Positions 12,414 through 24,100 of a stretch of DNA of 64,000 bases are shown one piece after another. Both the position numbers and the translations under genes were made by a program. The stretch is from Brachynemurus nebulosus (Eukaryota; Arthropoda; Insecta; Neuroptera; Myrmeleontidae). The stretch is from contig JAPWDM010000020.1 in the NCBI GenBank assembly GCA_035578155.1, positions 8,056,269 to 8,120,268 on the forward strand, written 5' to 3'. Positions within the stretch are counted from its first letter, which is position 1. Every line of letters begins with the position of its first letter. Below the pieces are notes generated by a model, which saw only the letters and a program-made list of their open reading frames with translations, ran no database searches and was not told where the DNA came from.

Positions 12414-12543
12414 GTATCTTTTTTAGCGAACTTCCAGAATGAAATTCAGCTATTACACCCACTGTCATAACGCAACCTGAGTCCGGGACCATGGCAGAAA
12501 TTTGTTTTCAGCTCCCTAGAAACCGAAAATAATATTCGCTAAA

Positions 12544-12545
<2 letters not shown>
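12414..12545 (-). repeat. Repeat family F3 copy next to (TA)n
   Basis: The block contains GAAATTCAGCTATTAC, CCTGAGTCCGGGACCATGG and ATTCGCTAAAATTTA and abuts the TA tract. The same phrases in the same order occur at 53655-53780 and, reversed, at 23970-24100. Each copy touches a TA tract at the same end. Confidence 0.7.
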
Positions 12546-12630
<85 letters not shown>

Positions 12631-12644
12631 CATATATATATGTA

Positions 12645-12708
<64 letters not shown>
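12546..12708. repeat. (TA)n tract
   Basis: About 160 bases of TA repeat with a short interruption (GTATGCATATATATATGTATC) near 12626. Confidence 0.95.
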
Positions 12709-12710
<2 letters not shown>

Positions 12711-14090
12711 GGGTGTAATATATATAATTCTCGTAAAAAATAGGGGAGAAATGTCTCAAATTACTAATTAAGTTTTGCTAGTTAATTTGTTCCGATTATG
12801 TTTCATTTCAGAAATTTTTGATTGTCAATTAAAAAATGGCCCCTAGAAAAAAAAAACTTAATCAGGCTCTGATTACCTATCATTTTTTTTCCTTTGTTTT
12901 TTTGAACGTAAATTTTTTTTGTCAACAAAATGTTTTACCTGCTTGTTTACGAAATCTTTTTAAAATAGCTATACAGTAGTGTCCATAAAAACTTTTAATG
13001 AGATGACACCCAAAAGAAAATAAAAATATTTAAAATAAAATAAATGTAATGAGGTTTATTATTGAGTATTGGTTAATTCTAATTAAATCTAATAAAGGTG
13101 TCATTAAATAAAGTTAAAATTATAAAAAAATTTGAATTGAATTAAATTATGAGAACCGGCTCCTGCACTATGAGAAGACACGGCTCCTGGACTAGGGATT
13201 ATACCCTAGTATGAGTGAGAAACTGCTGGGCCCTGGACAGTATGTGGGACCCCTTAAGGATTTTGGAATATCGTTTAATGAGTCTAATAGTTTTTTCTTT
13301 TATCGAAGGCCCCAAATTTTAAGAAACAATAAAATTATTTTTCTGTAAATATGGTATGTAGGAAATCGTAAATAATAATTTTAGAAATTAAATTTAAAAC
13401 TAACTTTATTTAACATTAAATAAGTTTTTCTTGCTTAAATAAGTTACACATATTTAACAAGTAATACACGTGCTTTTGAACAACATTTTAAAATGGCTGA
13501 ATGAGTATGAATTTATATTGAAAGATGCAAATAGAAAGAATTTACATAATATTTCAAAATTTAAAACGTGCCAACAAGGTACTTAAAAAATTCAAATGGG
13601 GAACAAGTTACATAATAATTTTCTTAAAGAGAAATTTTATATTAGTAATAAATAAATTTTGTTACGATAAAAAATAGAATTTTACATAATTATACAATAT
13701 TAAATCTAAATATCGTAATAATTTCAACAGAAATGCAATTACATTTCACTGAGAAAAGGGACGATATCAAATAAATTTGGAACACAATAGTGTTTCAATG
13801 CATAAAGAATAGGATTGCTATAATAGAAGCAATCCTATAAAAATATTTATATTAAAATAATAAAAATTTTAAAGTCATTACCCAAACTACGCCATCTTGT
13901 GACTTCGAGAATTCCAAACGTGTATGACCCATGTTGTAAAATAAATTTCAATTTTATACCAGAAATATTTCTGTGTATTATCCATATTAAAATGTTAATT
14001 TTAAACGGTTACGACTTCGGCATTATTATTTTAGAAATTCAAAATAAAAAATAAAAAAACTTTGTACGTTATTTGTGACAAAAATGTATG
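12709..14090. other. Non-coding AT-rich stretch
   Basis: No gene was seen. A GC-richer phrase at 13148-13250 contains the small hairpin CTAGGGATTATACCCTAG and two CGGCTCCTG phrases, origin unknown. Confidence 0.4.
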
Positions 14091-14094
14091 ACAC

Positions 14095-14583
14095 GGAACG
14101 GTGAGTACACGTTACTCAGCCATTAAAGTGAAGAATGTCTACCGTACCTGACTGATACGACGACAATATATACGATACGTATATATTGTGTTAACACTAT
14201 AATTATGTACTCATGCAAAAATATGTATATTATTCATACGCTCCGCGCAATAAAAGCAGTTCGACTTTCAATTAATTAAAAAAACTATTTCTTGTCGAGC
14301 GATGACAGTTTTTCTGAATAATTAATTAAATACTAACTTGAACTATTTTCTTTTTAATCAATTCAGTATGAAAACTAAAAGTCGACTATATATTTTTTTA
14401 ATCACAACAGAAATAAAGAAATGCATTAATGCTATTGGAGTTTGCGCGCTCCATATATATATAATAGAACCATATCGAAATCTTTTAATCAATATTTCAG
14501 TCGATATTACACAAGATCAAAATTGTCAATAAAATAATACTTTATGTACTGTACGCGCGAACAAATTTGTCACATTCGTGACA
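14095..14583 (-). repeat. Probable 3' LTR of the gypsy-like element
   Basis: Begins on the minus strand with TGTCACGAATGTGACAAA right after a purine-rich tract, as gypsy LTRs often do. There is no second LTR in the window to confirm length; the end near 14095 (GTGTCATACA) is a guess. Confidence 0.5.
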
Positions 14584-14922
14584 TTCACCCCAGGCAGCAA
14601 AGAAAATTTTTTGACCTATAAGGCAAAAAATTTTCCCACATAGTATATCTTATAGCCTGTTAATGCGTAACTTTAATACCAATGTACCGATAAATACAAC
14701 AATATTAAAAATTGAAAATTTTTTTTTTTTACTGAAACTAGGCGTGTAAATTTAAAATTGAAATTTGAAATTCGTAAATTTAAAGTTAGAAATTGAAATT
14801 AGAATTTGGCGTCTGGAATTTCGGAATTACAAAATGCTTTTACAAAGGTTTTTTTTACAATGTTAGATTTTAGCTGATAAAAAAATTATGAATATTGCAG
14901 TATACCTAGACTTGTTATGTTG

Positions 14923-16443
14923 CTAGGGCAATTGCGGTGTGTATTTCTTGATCTGATTTACGTGTGCGCGGATGGAATTCTTCTCCTGTTGATCATATAA
15001 AATCACTGATGTTGGGGATGAAAAATGAACCAACAAATACGGGCCCTGCCACCTCTGTTGGAAGCTGCTGTCTTGGTCAAACGGCTGTTGCTGCTGTTGA
15101 CGTTTGTACAATACTGGCTGGCCAATTCTAAATTGTTATATAGGTGGTCGAGAACTAGATGCTTGTTGATACGAAGATTTAGCTTTTTGTAAGGCTAGCG
15201 CAATTTCATCGTCGGAAGGCGGTGTTGATTGTAGCAATATCTGCTGAATTCCGAGGGCATTGTCCAAGGTGGTTGTAAGCGGACGTTTTAAAAAGACTTC
15301 TGCTGGTGAACAATTAATTGCGGTTTGGTACGAACGGTTATAATGAAACACGACTGACGGCAAAACTTCCGACCAATCTTTATGCCTCAGCGAATTATGT
15401 AATAGAAGGGCTGTTAAGTTGGTTTTAACAGTTTGTATAGCCCTCTCCGCTGCATTGGAACGAGGCGAATACGGAGTCGTGAAAATAGGCTTAACCGCAT
15501 GTTGGAACAGAAAATCTTGATAGAGATTCGACTTAAAGGCCGGACCATTGTCGCTCACAATTAGAGATGGAAATCCATACGTGAAGAATATTGACTTCAG
15601 CAATGCCACAGTAGTTTCAGCAGTTGCTCGACGCGTCGGAAGCGCTATCAGCCATTTTTAATACGCATCAATGACCAAAAATATGTATCGATACTTTTTT
15701 GATGACGATATGATTAATGGACCAGCGTAATCGACGTGGAGCCGCGACCAAACAGCTTCGGGTGGTATGGACTGCATTTGTAGCTCATTTGACACATTGG
15801 CTGGTTTCACCACGGCGAATGTTTGACAGTTCTGGATATATTCTTTACAACGTTTGAACAGTTGTGGATGCGTAAATCGTCGCGCAATTGCCCTGTAACA
15901 TTTCGTTAAACCATGATGAGATATTGAATGAAAATATTCAATTACAAAATCCAACATAGAAGATGGAAGTACAATACGTTTAAGCCTACGCCTGCCTACG
16001 AGCCTACACAAGAGACCGTTGGATAGTGTAAAGTTATTACATTTAATACCCGACTCAAGGTCAGATAAAATGAGTTTACACTCATCATCTAGTCGCTGTG
16101 CATGGCTAATAGACACGTAACCATCAGGGGTATGCATAAGCTGAAACAGCACTTCTGTTGGATCCTGCAATTGAGGATTTGAATCTTGATTTTGATCATC
16201 ATGATCATTATGTGAAAACAATCTACTTAAGGTATCTGCTATCACATTATCTTTACCTTTTATGGATCTTAATTCAAAATCGAATCCAGAAAGAAGGAGT
16301 AGCCACCTTGAAAGTTTTGAAAATTTACGTGGGGTATTTGCAAGCCAATTAACGGCTGCACAATCACATTCGATAATAAAATGCCTGCCAACAAGATAAT
16401 CCTTAAAATGGAGTACCGAGTTGACAACTGATAAAAGCTCCAA
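14923..16443 (-). pseudogene. Gypsy-like Pol C-terminal half (RNase H, integrase)
   Basis: Visible in one frame, read from 16443: ELLSVVNSVLHFKDYLVGR and NVIADTLSRL of Ty3-type RNase H; the integrase zinc-binding part with FHSISHHGL and CKEYIQNC; integrase core RLHVDYAGP (first Asp), then SDNGPAF (second Asp) and SPRSNAAERAIQ (Glu), and a C-terminal WQGPYLLVHFSSPTSVILYD segment. Two stop codons interrupt it, one at 15658-15660 within the DAY-KW motif, where a serine is usual, and one at 15136-15138. Apart from these the frame is open to its end at 14923, so decay is moderate. RNase H lacks its N-terminal part. The enzyme would cut template RNA and insert the DNA copy into chromosomes. Confidence 0.85.
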
Positions 16444-16980
16444 TCTACGTCATATTTCAAAAAGATTGATTTCGTCAAATCTCATTAAATTATTTGGAAA
16501 TTTACAAACATTTGCAATTGATTTTAGTAATTGAAACATCACTGACTTACGTCAACTTTAATCCAATTCTTTGACACATTTAACATATTCAGGGCTGCCT
16601 CTAACATTGGCGTAGTTCAGAACAAAATTAAAACTAAACACCCCTCAAAATAAAGCTGGTTTAATGGTTAAGGGCGTTTTCTAATGATGAGAGTGGTGAC
16701 ATGAAAGTATTTTTTTCACTATAAAATTTAGTTTTTTACGAATTATGACACAGCAATTAAATTTAAAACATTTTTAAAATATACTTCGATTTAAAGAAAT
16801 TATAAATCGTTTTCTTTTGGACGCAGTTCCTTTACACATGTGAAAAATATGTATAAATAGGTTACTAGTGTTTTCAATAAATAATAATAATAAGTTTTCA
16901 GAACAGTATAAATATCCAGATGACACTGACAAGTAAGACAAGTAATAATTTGAAAATATATTTCTTAAAAATAACTAATG
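16444..16980. other. Non-coding AT-rich spacer
   Basis: No supported feature; the RNase H homology stops at about 16443. Confidence 0.4.
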
Positions 16981-17478
16981 GCCCAAGAGCCCGCCGTATG
17001 CAAAACCTATGTATAAGATATGTATATGAAGGTTTTTTTGTGAGTAAGTAGTACTACCCTAGACCTAAAGGAAGCCTCCTTTAGAATTGCAAAATTTTGG
17101 CCCGCATAACGTCACCTCCGGTTACGGTTTTGTTACGTCATCAAATATATTGATAATATTTACGCCAAAATGAAAGCTGCCAGATCTTAAAACTGTGGCT
17201 GCCTTCATTGAAAGGTTTTTTTTTCAGTGAAAGCAGCCTCAGTTTGAGAATTACTAAGGCCTGGCAGCACTCAATCTTTTTATTGCGCACCTCGAAACCT
17301 TCGTTTTGGTGTAAATATTATCAATGTATTTGATGACATGACAAAACCATAACCGGAAGTGACGTCATATTTTTATCATGCGGACAAAATTTTGCAATTC
17401 TAAAGAAAGCTCTCTTTAGCGGTAGTACTATTTACAAAAAATCATTCATCTATCTTATACATAGGTGTTCTCGGCTTA
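16981..17478. repeat. Inverted-repeat MITE, about 500 bp
   Basis: The left half (ACCTATGTATAAGATA, GTAGTACTACC, TTTAGAATTGCAAAATTTTG, ACGTCA, CGGTTA) recurs in reverse complement in the right half with about one mismatch in six or seven. A GC-richer centre (17165-17290) with CTGCC phrases is the loop. No coding capacity. Confidence 0.75.
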
Positions 17479-17859
17479 AGTTTTTACAAATACAATATAA
17501 TATCAAAATGATACTTATTGAATATGTATTGTAAAAATGCTTGGAAAAACATACACATAGTTATACTCACACACATATATATTACTTCAATCTTAATTTT
17601 TTTTAGGGTTACGAAGAACTCTAGAAGCTCTTAAAATTTTTTAATGTGAGTGGGTTGTAACATTTTCAGAAATTCTACGCCTTTGGGACACGAAATTTTG
17701 CAAATATAATACATGCTACAGATAGATATCTTAATTAACCGTCAGTAAAACTGTTTTTTTTCTTAATTTCTTACGGTATTTTCCGTATTTGAAACACGGC
17801 GTAAACACTTTTAAGTACATAATTTAAAGGAAGAAAAATGGTTCTCATTAAGTGAAATT
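17479..17859. other. Non-coding spacer
   Basis: No feature was seen apart from AT-rich sequence that may include the lost 3' part of the neighbouring Tc1 remnant. Confidence 0.3.
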
Positions 17860-18330
17860 TTACGTCAAAGTATATTCTGATATTTGATAACATTTCCAAA
17901 AATTCAAATCAAAATTATTAAGAGCCCACTCCACACGATTCTCCTTGTTATTGTCGGAGAGCCAAGGCTTCTTCCTGGCTTTGCGGCTTTTTAAGCCTGC
18001 TTCTGTGAGTCTTGTTCTTACAGTTCGAGAACTAATTGATTTCCCAATGTCCTCCAATGAAACTGCAGCGAGCTTAAAAGAAGTTTTTTTGCGGTTTTTA
18101 AGTGAGTCACGGATAAGTTTTCTAACCTGGCGGTTAATAGTAATGCGTTTTTTGCCCGTTCTCATTTTGTTGGTGTGAGACTAGTCTCCGCGAACCTTTT
18201 AATGGCAGATTGCACTCCACATCGTCAAACTTTTACTAATTTAGCAATCTCTATTTGAGTCTTCCTTTCTTCATATAACATCTAGATTTTTATTCGTGTT
18301 TCTGTGTTAACTTCTCATTGTTTCGGCATT
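17860..18330 (-). pseudogene. Tc1-like transposase, N-terminal remnant
   Basis: From about 18330 the minus strand starts MPKQ and reads through TETRIKI, LYEERKTQIEIAKLVKV and CGVQSAIKRF with in-frame stops, the first helix-turn-helix of Tc1 transposases. A frameshift leads to MRTGKKRITINRQVRKLIRD, SISSRTVRTRLTEAGL and SRKARKKPWLS, the second DNA-binding helix-turn-helix. It ends at VEWALNNF, before the DDE catalytic domain, which is absent. The intact protein would bind its own inverted repeats and cut at TA sites. Confidence 0.8.
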
Positions 18331-18603
18331 ACGTATTACAAACTGTCTCTAGCACACAAATAAACAACACTCAGCAGCTTCTAGTTATTGCGAAAGTTAA
18401 TAAAAGACTAACAAATAAATCACATTATTTTTCAGAAAACTTCATGTTTCACGTTTTGTGGACCAGGTGTTTTATGATACCTTAAAATCCTTTATCTATT
18501 GTTTAAAATTAACTTTTAGTATTACCTTTCATTCTATTATTAAACAGATAAGTCATTCTTAAATTAATTTATGAGTTACACGTGTTTTATGGGGGTACCT
18601 AAT

Positions 18604-18636
18604 ACTTATACCTAATACTTTTGACCAAGGCTGTAT
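18604..18636 (-). repeat. Probable terminal repeat of the Tc1 remnant
   Basis: Minus strand reads TACAGCCTTGGTCAAAAGTA about 300 bases upstream of the transposase start, in the style of a Tc1 end with an adjacent TA. No partner end was found, so the element is truncated. Confidence 0.5.
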
Positions 18637-18744
18637 AATACATATAAGCCATACCAACTATGTACATATTATGTATGTAGTTGTTCGTTTATTTAAAGAA
18701 TTTTTGGCTAAGTGTGTGAAGATGATATGGATGTCTGTGCGTTT

Positions 18745-19335
18745 GCGCGTGTGAAGTTGGCGTATCATTTCGTGGAAACTCATAAATAATTAAGAGTTCT
18801 GGCCTTATTTTCAATAGTTCTAGAGTTCCTGTTAGTTTAAACAAATAGTTCTGGCGATTAAAGCAAAAAAATGCCTTAGGACAAACTGAGACGCCAACTT
18901 CACGCAGCGTCTCACTTTGTCCTACGATAATTTCCTTATCAGCAATTGTCAGATTTGAAAAGATTTGTAGTTCTACATGAGTTCTAAGAAGAGTTCTGCC
19001 TTTTAAAGCAAAAAAACAAAAAAAATTATCAAGGTTAAATAGACAAGCAGATGCCTACATCTATAGATATCGAGATGAGACGCGGATCGATTCTTGAGAG
19101 TTCCTTTTTTCTCTTCATCATTGTTCTATAGTTTTGAACCGATCGGCCAACTTTTTCGATCAAAAAATCTGAAAAATAAAAAAAAATTTTACACCCACAA
19201 GAGTAAAGTACCCTTTGTATGATTGTTCTCGCGCTGAAAATTTTGTTCTGAATTGTTCTAGGCCTCTTCGTCATTGTTCTATAATTTCAAGCCGATCGGC
19301 CAACTTTTTCGATCAAAAAATCCGAAAAATAAAAA
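18745..19335 (+). repeat. Left arm of a large inverted repeat
   Basis: About 590 bases whose reverse complement recurs at 22985-23605 with scattered differences. Inside the arm is a hairpin at 18878-18922 (AGGACAAACTGAGACGC against GCGTCTCACTTTGTCCT) and a direct repeat of a phrase containing GATCGGCCAACTTTTTCGAT at about 19130-19165 and 19285-19320. No coding content. Confidence 0.85.
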
Positions 19336-19369
19336 AAATTTCAATTTTGTTTTTCCAATAAACGATGTA

Positions 19370-19551
19370 ACGTAAAAATCCCTATACTGGAACGGGATCC
19401 AGTACTGGAACAGTTTTGACATTTACATATTAATGAAGTTATTTCTGAAAGAAACGTCTTTATCGTCGAAACAAAAATTATTATTAATAGAATGATTCTT
19501 TTTCAATTTAAATTCACCTCGCATTTAATGTTTCCTTACTTAATTAAAGAT

Positions 19552-19557
<6 letters not shown>
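19370..19557 (+). repeat. F4 end block, type X
   Basis: From the ACGTAAAAA terminus through doubled ACTGGAAC phrases and GAAGTTATTTCTGAAAGAAA to TTACTTAATTAAAGA, ending at a (TA)n tract. The reverse-oriented copy is at 43056-43244, also ending at (TA)n. Confidence 0.8.

Positions 19558-19622
<65 letters not shown>
19558..19622. repeat. (TA)n tract
   Basis: About 65 bases of TA repeat directly inside the F4 end block. Confidence 0.95.
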
Positions 19623-19625
<3 letters not shown>

Positions 19626-20159
19626 TGACCGAAACTTTAATGAAACTTATTAAACCCGGACGACACCGGAGATCCCGTTTGGAATGTTAAGGATCGCCAC
19701 TTTGTTTTATCGAAAACGAAAGAAACGGAGCTTTGGCTTGAATTAAAGTCCTTATTGATTTACTTGTTCACTTTATTTAAATTTTATTTATTTTTATTAA
19801 GTTTTATTTACTTCAAAGGTTTTATTTATTTATTTTTCGTTAACTTATAATTATCTTGTTTGATGTGATTTGGTATTGATTAATAAAACGAAGTTCAAAT
19901 TAAATTAATTTTATTAAAGTAAAATTATTATTACAACAATTAAAATAATTAAATAAAAAGATCTGAACATAACGACGAAAAGACTCAAAATTTATTAAAA
20001 TGGCCAAAACTGAAAATAATGAATTTACATCAAATTTATAATAATTTTTATGTTTAGTTAGCAAAACTTATTTAACAAAGATAGAATTTATTTTTATATT
20101 CAAATACATTGTATGAAATAGAAAATATATTTTATTTTAATATGTCTAGGGAACATCCG
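19623..20159. other. Non-coding interior of F4 element
   Basis: Begins with a GC-richer phrase (CCGGACGACACCGGAGATCC) of unknown origin, then AT-rich sequence with no gene. Confidence 0.35.
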
Positions 20160-21115
20160 GTAGTTGGCTCGTGGATTATGCTGTTTTCTGCATTTTCACA
20201 TCCTGTGTGTAGTTATGTTGCGTTGATCTCACGATCTCACCTTGACTCGCCGTTTTAATTGATCCTAAAGATGTTCTATTGGGTTCAAGTCAGGGCTATT
20301 TGTAGGCCACGGTAAAACCTGTATATTAGCCTCCCTAAGGACAGTTGTCGTCGCTCGAGCGGTATGCGCTCGGGCATTATCTTGCATCAGGATAAATCCG
20401 TCGGCCGCTCGTTGTGCAAAGGGGATCACCTGGGGTCTGACAACCTGGTCGATGTAACTTTGAGCCGTTACAGTACCCTCGTTCAGGAAAACAAGCTCAG
20501 TTTTGCCTTGCAAACTAATTCCACCCCAGACCATGACATTAGGACCGCCAAATCTGTCGCGTTCATGAATGTAACGATCAGAAAATCTTTCCCCACTTCT
20601 TCTCCACACTCTTACACGTCGATCATCACTAAAAACTTCATCTTGCACTCATCCGTGAAGAGTACGTGACGCCATTCCTCCAAGCCCCATTCAAGGTGTT
20701 CACGTGCAAATATTAAACGGTTTGCACGATGCGCTCCGGTCAGTTTGGTACGGATTACTGGTCTTCTTGAACGTTGTTGGTCTTCATGCAAACGATTTCG
20801 TATGGTCTGATTACTGACAACAGTACCAGTAGATCGATGTAAGCGATTTTGCAGAGTACCTGCGGTAACAGTCGGCTCACGTCGTGCACACAGTCGAATG
20901 TAATGGTCTTCACGGGCAGTGGTAGCACGAACTCCTCCTGAGCCACGGCGGCGGGTTACACTACCGGTCTGCTGATACCGATTCCAAATATTTGGAATAG
21001 CCCTTCGTGAACAACCCAACTGCAGAGTCACGGAACGTTGAGATTGACCACCCTCAATCATCGTTACGGCTCTGGTAGCAGTAACTTCGTCCATATGGTG
21101 TCGAATTCTCGGCAT
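20160..21115 (-). pseudogene. Tc1-like transposase, broken
   Basis: Starts at 21115 with MPRIRHHMDEVTATRAVTMI, a helix-turn-helix with QSQRSVTLQLGCSRRAI (residues 23-39), then a second DNA-binding part with GSGGVRATTAREDHYI and SNQTIRNRLHE. The catalytic domain begins with RHVLFTDE, the first Asp. A frameshift in 20612-20648 moves to VFSDDRRVRVWRRSGERF; it continues with GPNVMVWGGIS, DNARAHTA (second Asp) and LPWPTNSPDLNPIEHL, where the DD34E glutamate is present in IEHL. The tryptophan usual next is replaced by a stop, and DQLKRRVK follows. It is about the usual 340-residue length, missing little, but cannot be made intact. Confidence 0.85.
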
Positions 21116-21423
21116 TGTAAAAATAAATGATTGAATAACACGCCAAACTTCAAAAAACAACCTCAGCAATCAATAATCTAGCGCAAACTGATTTAAAATC
21201 AAATTCAAAAAAATAAGTAAAACTAACCAGTGACGCTGTGCGAGACAAAAAAACATTTAAATCTTCCCCTCAACAATAATATCACTTAAACCTAACTGTT
21301 ATCATTTACTCAACCACTTAATATCATAACAACAGTCATTTAGAAAAGTTATTTTGACGTGGATCGACATAAATCAGTTTTAAAATACAAACTTTCAAGT
21401 GGCCCTTATTTTGTTTTGAGGAG

Positions 21424-21425
<2 letters not shown>

Positions 21426-21513
<88 letters not shown>
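21426..21513. repeat. (TA)n tract
   Basis: About 88 bases of TA repeat inside the F4 element, upstream of the transposase. Confidence 0.95.
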
Positions 21514-21516
<3 letters not shown>

Positions 21517-21639
21517 ATGTAACTAAAATCATGTACGTAAAATAACTAAAAATTTATATTATAAATAGTTTTAATTTCTTTTTGAGGTGCATACATCTTA
21601 TTACTACAGTTGACAGTCACTGTCAACAAATTATAAAAC

Positions 21640-21822
21640 AAAAATATTAATAATTAAAAATTGTTGGGTTGTATTTGTTTAAAAAGATATTCATTGGATT
21701 AAAAAAACTTGGTTTCATGCTTATTAAGAAAAAAAAATGGGTGTTTAATTTATTTATTAATTTTTAGAAGCCAGTTTAATGACACACCTAAAAATTATGT
21801 TCCGGTAGAGGGGCTTTTACGT
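21640..21822 (-). repeat. F4 end block, type Y
   Basis: Reverse complement of 40327-40508: AAGCATGAAACCAAGTTTT, AATAAATAAATTAAACACCC and TTTTTAGGTGTGT phrases shared. It ends at the terminus GGGGCTTTTACGT. Confidence 0.8.
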
Positions 21823-22063
21823 TATAATACGCTTGTAATGAGATAAAATACCGGAAAAATTGATGAATAAAGAAACAAACCATTCCTAAACTCTGAGAGA
21901 GACAGTGTGGGCATTTTTTTTTTTTTTTGAAAGTTGATTTAGGACATCAAGCTTGCCAAATTATAGTATTTCGTAACATTTCTTGAAAAATTATAATACA
22001 ACGCAAAAGTACAGTTGAATGAACAAAAAAAAAATGGACAATTGACAATTTAAAAAAAAAATA

Positions 22064-22266
22064 CACTGAACTCTCGATTCTGTCACATAAATGTTGGGGC
22101 CAGGGTTGGGTGGTCCAGAATCGAGAGTGACTGTTTGGTGGCGGTTCACTTCTAATTCTTGTAACATATGAAATTGTAGTTTCATTACACTAGATAATTA
22201 TTGTTTAATGCAAATTAAACAATATGGCCCCAACATTTTTTATGTGACAGAATCGAGAGTCCAATG
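22064..22266. mobile_element. Tigger/pogo-like MITE, 203 bp
   Basis: Ends CACTGAACTCTCGATTCTG and CATTGGACTCTCGATTCTG (reverse complement) extend as inverted repeats of about 40 bases through TGTTGGGGCCA, and both are bordered by TA. Length, TA duplication and the CTCGAT-containing end fit a non-autonomous pogo/Tigger or mariner-type element. Its ends differ from those of the Tigger element at 49711-52356. Confidence 0.8.
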
Positions 22267-22471
22267 TACAAAGTTACAAACGACCGAAGTTTACTTATTT
22301 TGGCACATTTTGTGAAATTCTAATCACTAAAAATTATAGTACTTTTGTGTTACATAATTATATGTTACATAGTAAAATTCATAAAATTATGTTAAATGTA
22401 CTATAATTATGTTACAAACGTTACAAATGCCAACCCTGGAGAGAGATCAAGTTAGTAATGCTTATTACTTA

Positions 22472-22699
22472 CCAGTGTTGGAAGCGAAAAAGAGGACTTC
22501 CATCGTATCAAATGTACGAACTTATCGAATTTTTCGTATTTCCGAGGTAAATTATCGTACACAATATAATTTAGTTAATTTTACTTTACAATTTAATGGA
22601 CAATTATCGTATTTTCGCGTGAAATAATAAAAATGTTTTCGTACGTCACCATTTAACTATCGTACAGGTACGATAATTACCGTACGGCTGCCAACACTG
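22472..22699. mobile_element. MITE with CAGTGTTGG ends
   Basis: CCAGTGTTGGAAGC at the left and GCTGCCAACACTG at the right form about 14-bp inverted ends of the style common in hAT elements. The interior repeats TCGTAC and ATTATCGTA phrases in both directions. An 8-bp hAT duplication was not seen, so the class is uncertain. Confidence 0.6.
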
Positions 22700-22984
22700 G
22701 CTGCCATGGATGTCGTTTTTTAATCGATAAATCGGGAAATTTAAAATCTATTATCGGTAGGTGTTACCATTATTAAATTTTAAGCATCAGACAACCAAAT
22801 GTCTATCCATCAAATCAAATTTATTATTAAACAAAATGTGTACCATGTGTAAAATTGACAACTGTACCATGTACAAAAAAAAAAAACAAAAATAAAATTT
22901 AGGCGGGAAAATAAAAAAAATAACATTTATCTATAATTCTTTATTTTTTTTTATTTTCGGATTCTGATTATTTTATTTTATTTT

Positions 22985-23605
22985 ATTTTTTTTTTTTATT
23001 TCTGATCGAAAAAGTTGGCCGATCATCGGCTCGAAACTACAGAATAATGACGAAGAGGCCTACAACAGCTCAGAACAAAATTTTCAGCTCGAAAACAATC
23101 ATACAATGGGTACTTTACTCTTGGGGGTGTAAAATTTTTTTTTATTTTTCAGATTTTTTGATCGAAAAAGTTGGCCGATCGGTTCGAAACTATAGAACAA
23201 TGATGAAGAGAAAAAAGGAACTCTCAAGAATCGATCCGCGTCTCATCTCGATATCTATAGATGTAGGAATCTGCTTGTCTATTTAACCTTGATAATTTTT
23301 TTTGTTTTTTTGCTTTAAAAGGCAGAACTCTTCTTAGAACTCATGTAGAGCTATAAATCTTTTCAAATCTGACAATTGCTGATAAAGAAATTATCGTAGG
23401 ACAAAGTGAGACGCTGCGTGAAGTTGGCGTCTCAGTTTGTCCTAAGGCATTTTTTTTGCTTTAATCGCCAGAACTATTTGTTTAAACTAACAGGAACTCT
23501 AGAACTATTGAAAATAAGGCCAGAACTCTTAATTGTTTATGAGTTTCCACGAAATGATACGCTAACTTCACACGCGCTGTGTGTTTGTAAATATGGATGT
23601 TGTGT
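22985..23605 (-). repeat. Right arm of the large inverted repeat
   Basis: Mirror of 18745-19335, including the same hairpin (23399-23443) and the doubled ATCGAAAAAGTTGGCCGATC phrase (23007 and 23160). The 3.6 kb between the arms holds an ACGTAAAA-ended Tc1-like element and two MITEs. Confidence 0.85.
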
Positions 23606-23832
23606 GTCCACTGAAACTTGAGTTCGCTTACGTGGTGTTGCAGGTAAATTGGTGTTTCACAGTGTTGCTTGTTATTTCAACGATATCTTATGACAGGATC
23701 GAATGATAAAAAATGGCCAGACCTCTACTTCCGGGCAGTCGACGTGTCTGGCTGACGAACTTAGCCGAGCCAACGAATTTTATTTCGCACACAAAATTTC
23801 AAAAGCATTAAACGTTTCGTTCGAAAGTTAGC

Positions 23833-23969
<137 letters not shown>

Positions 23970-23970
<1 letters not shown>

Positions 23971-24100
23971 AATTTTAGTGAATATCATTTTCGTATTCGA
24001 GGGACCTCAAAACAAATTTCTGTCATATTCCCGGGCTCAGGTTCTACCGTGACACCTGACGTAATAGCTGAATTTCGAGTTTTCGAAATTCGCTAAAAGT
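23970..24100 (+). repeat. Repeat family F3 copy next to (TA)n
   Basis: Carries GAATTTTAGTGAAT at the TA side, then ACCTCAAAACAAATTTCTG, TTCCCGGGCTCAGGTT and GAATTTCGAGTTTTCGAAAT, the mirror of the copies at 12414 and 53655. Confidence 0.7.

Larger units (their letters stand above)
14095..16443 (-). mobile_element. 5'-truncated gypsy-like LTR retrotransposon
   Basis: On the minus strand an RNase H to integrase polyprotein end (16443-14923) is followed by a purine-rich CCTGGGGTGAA and a probable LTR beginning TGTCACGAATGTGACAAA at 14583. Protease, most of reverse transcriptase, gag and the 5' LTR are missing in the window, so this is a 3' remnant. The distal LTR border is uncertain. Confidence 0.8.
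19370..21822 (-). mobile_element. Tc1-like DNA transposon family F4, copy with transposase
   Basis: Left end ACGTAAAAATCCCTATACTG and right end (reverse complement) ACGTAAAAGCCCCTCTACCG match at most positions over about 24 bases, and both ends are bordered by TA (19368-19369 and 21823-21824), the Tc1/mariner target duplication. A decayed Tc1-like transposase lies inside on the minus strand. Subterminal blocks of about 185 bases at the two ends are shared with a second element at 40327-43244. Two (TA)n tracts lie inside. Linking the transposase to these ends is inferred from position. Confidence 0.7.

Noticed and set aside
12237..12470. 77-residue frame rich in Asp and Arg
   Set aside because: Arises from an ACGAC-rich phrase and runs into repeat family F3; no domain.
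18745..23605. A single autonomous transposon with 600-bp ends driven by the Tc1 transposase
   Set aside because: The transposase already lies within its own TA-bordered ACGTAAAA ends, so the outer arms cannot be assigned to it without other copies.
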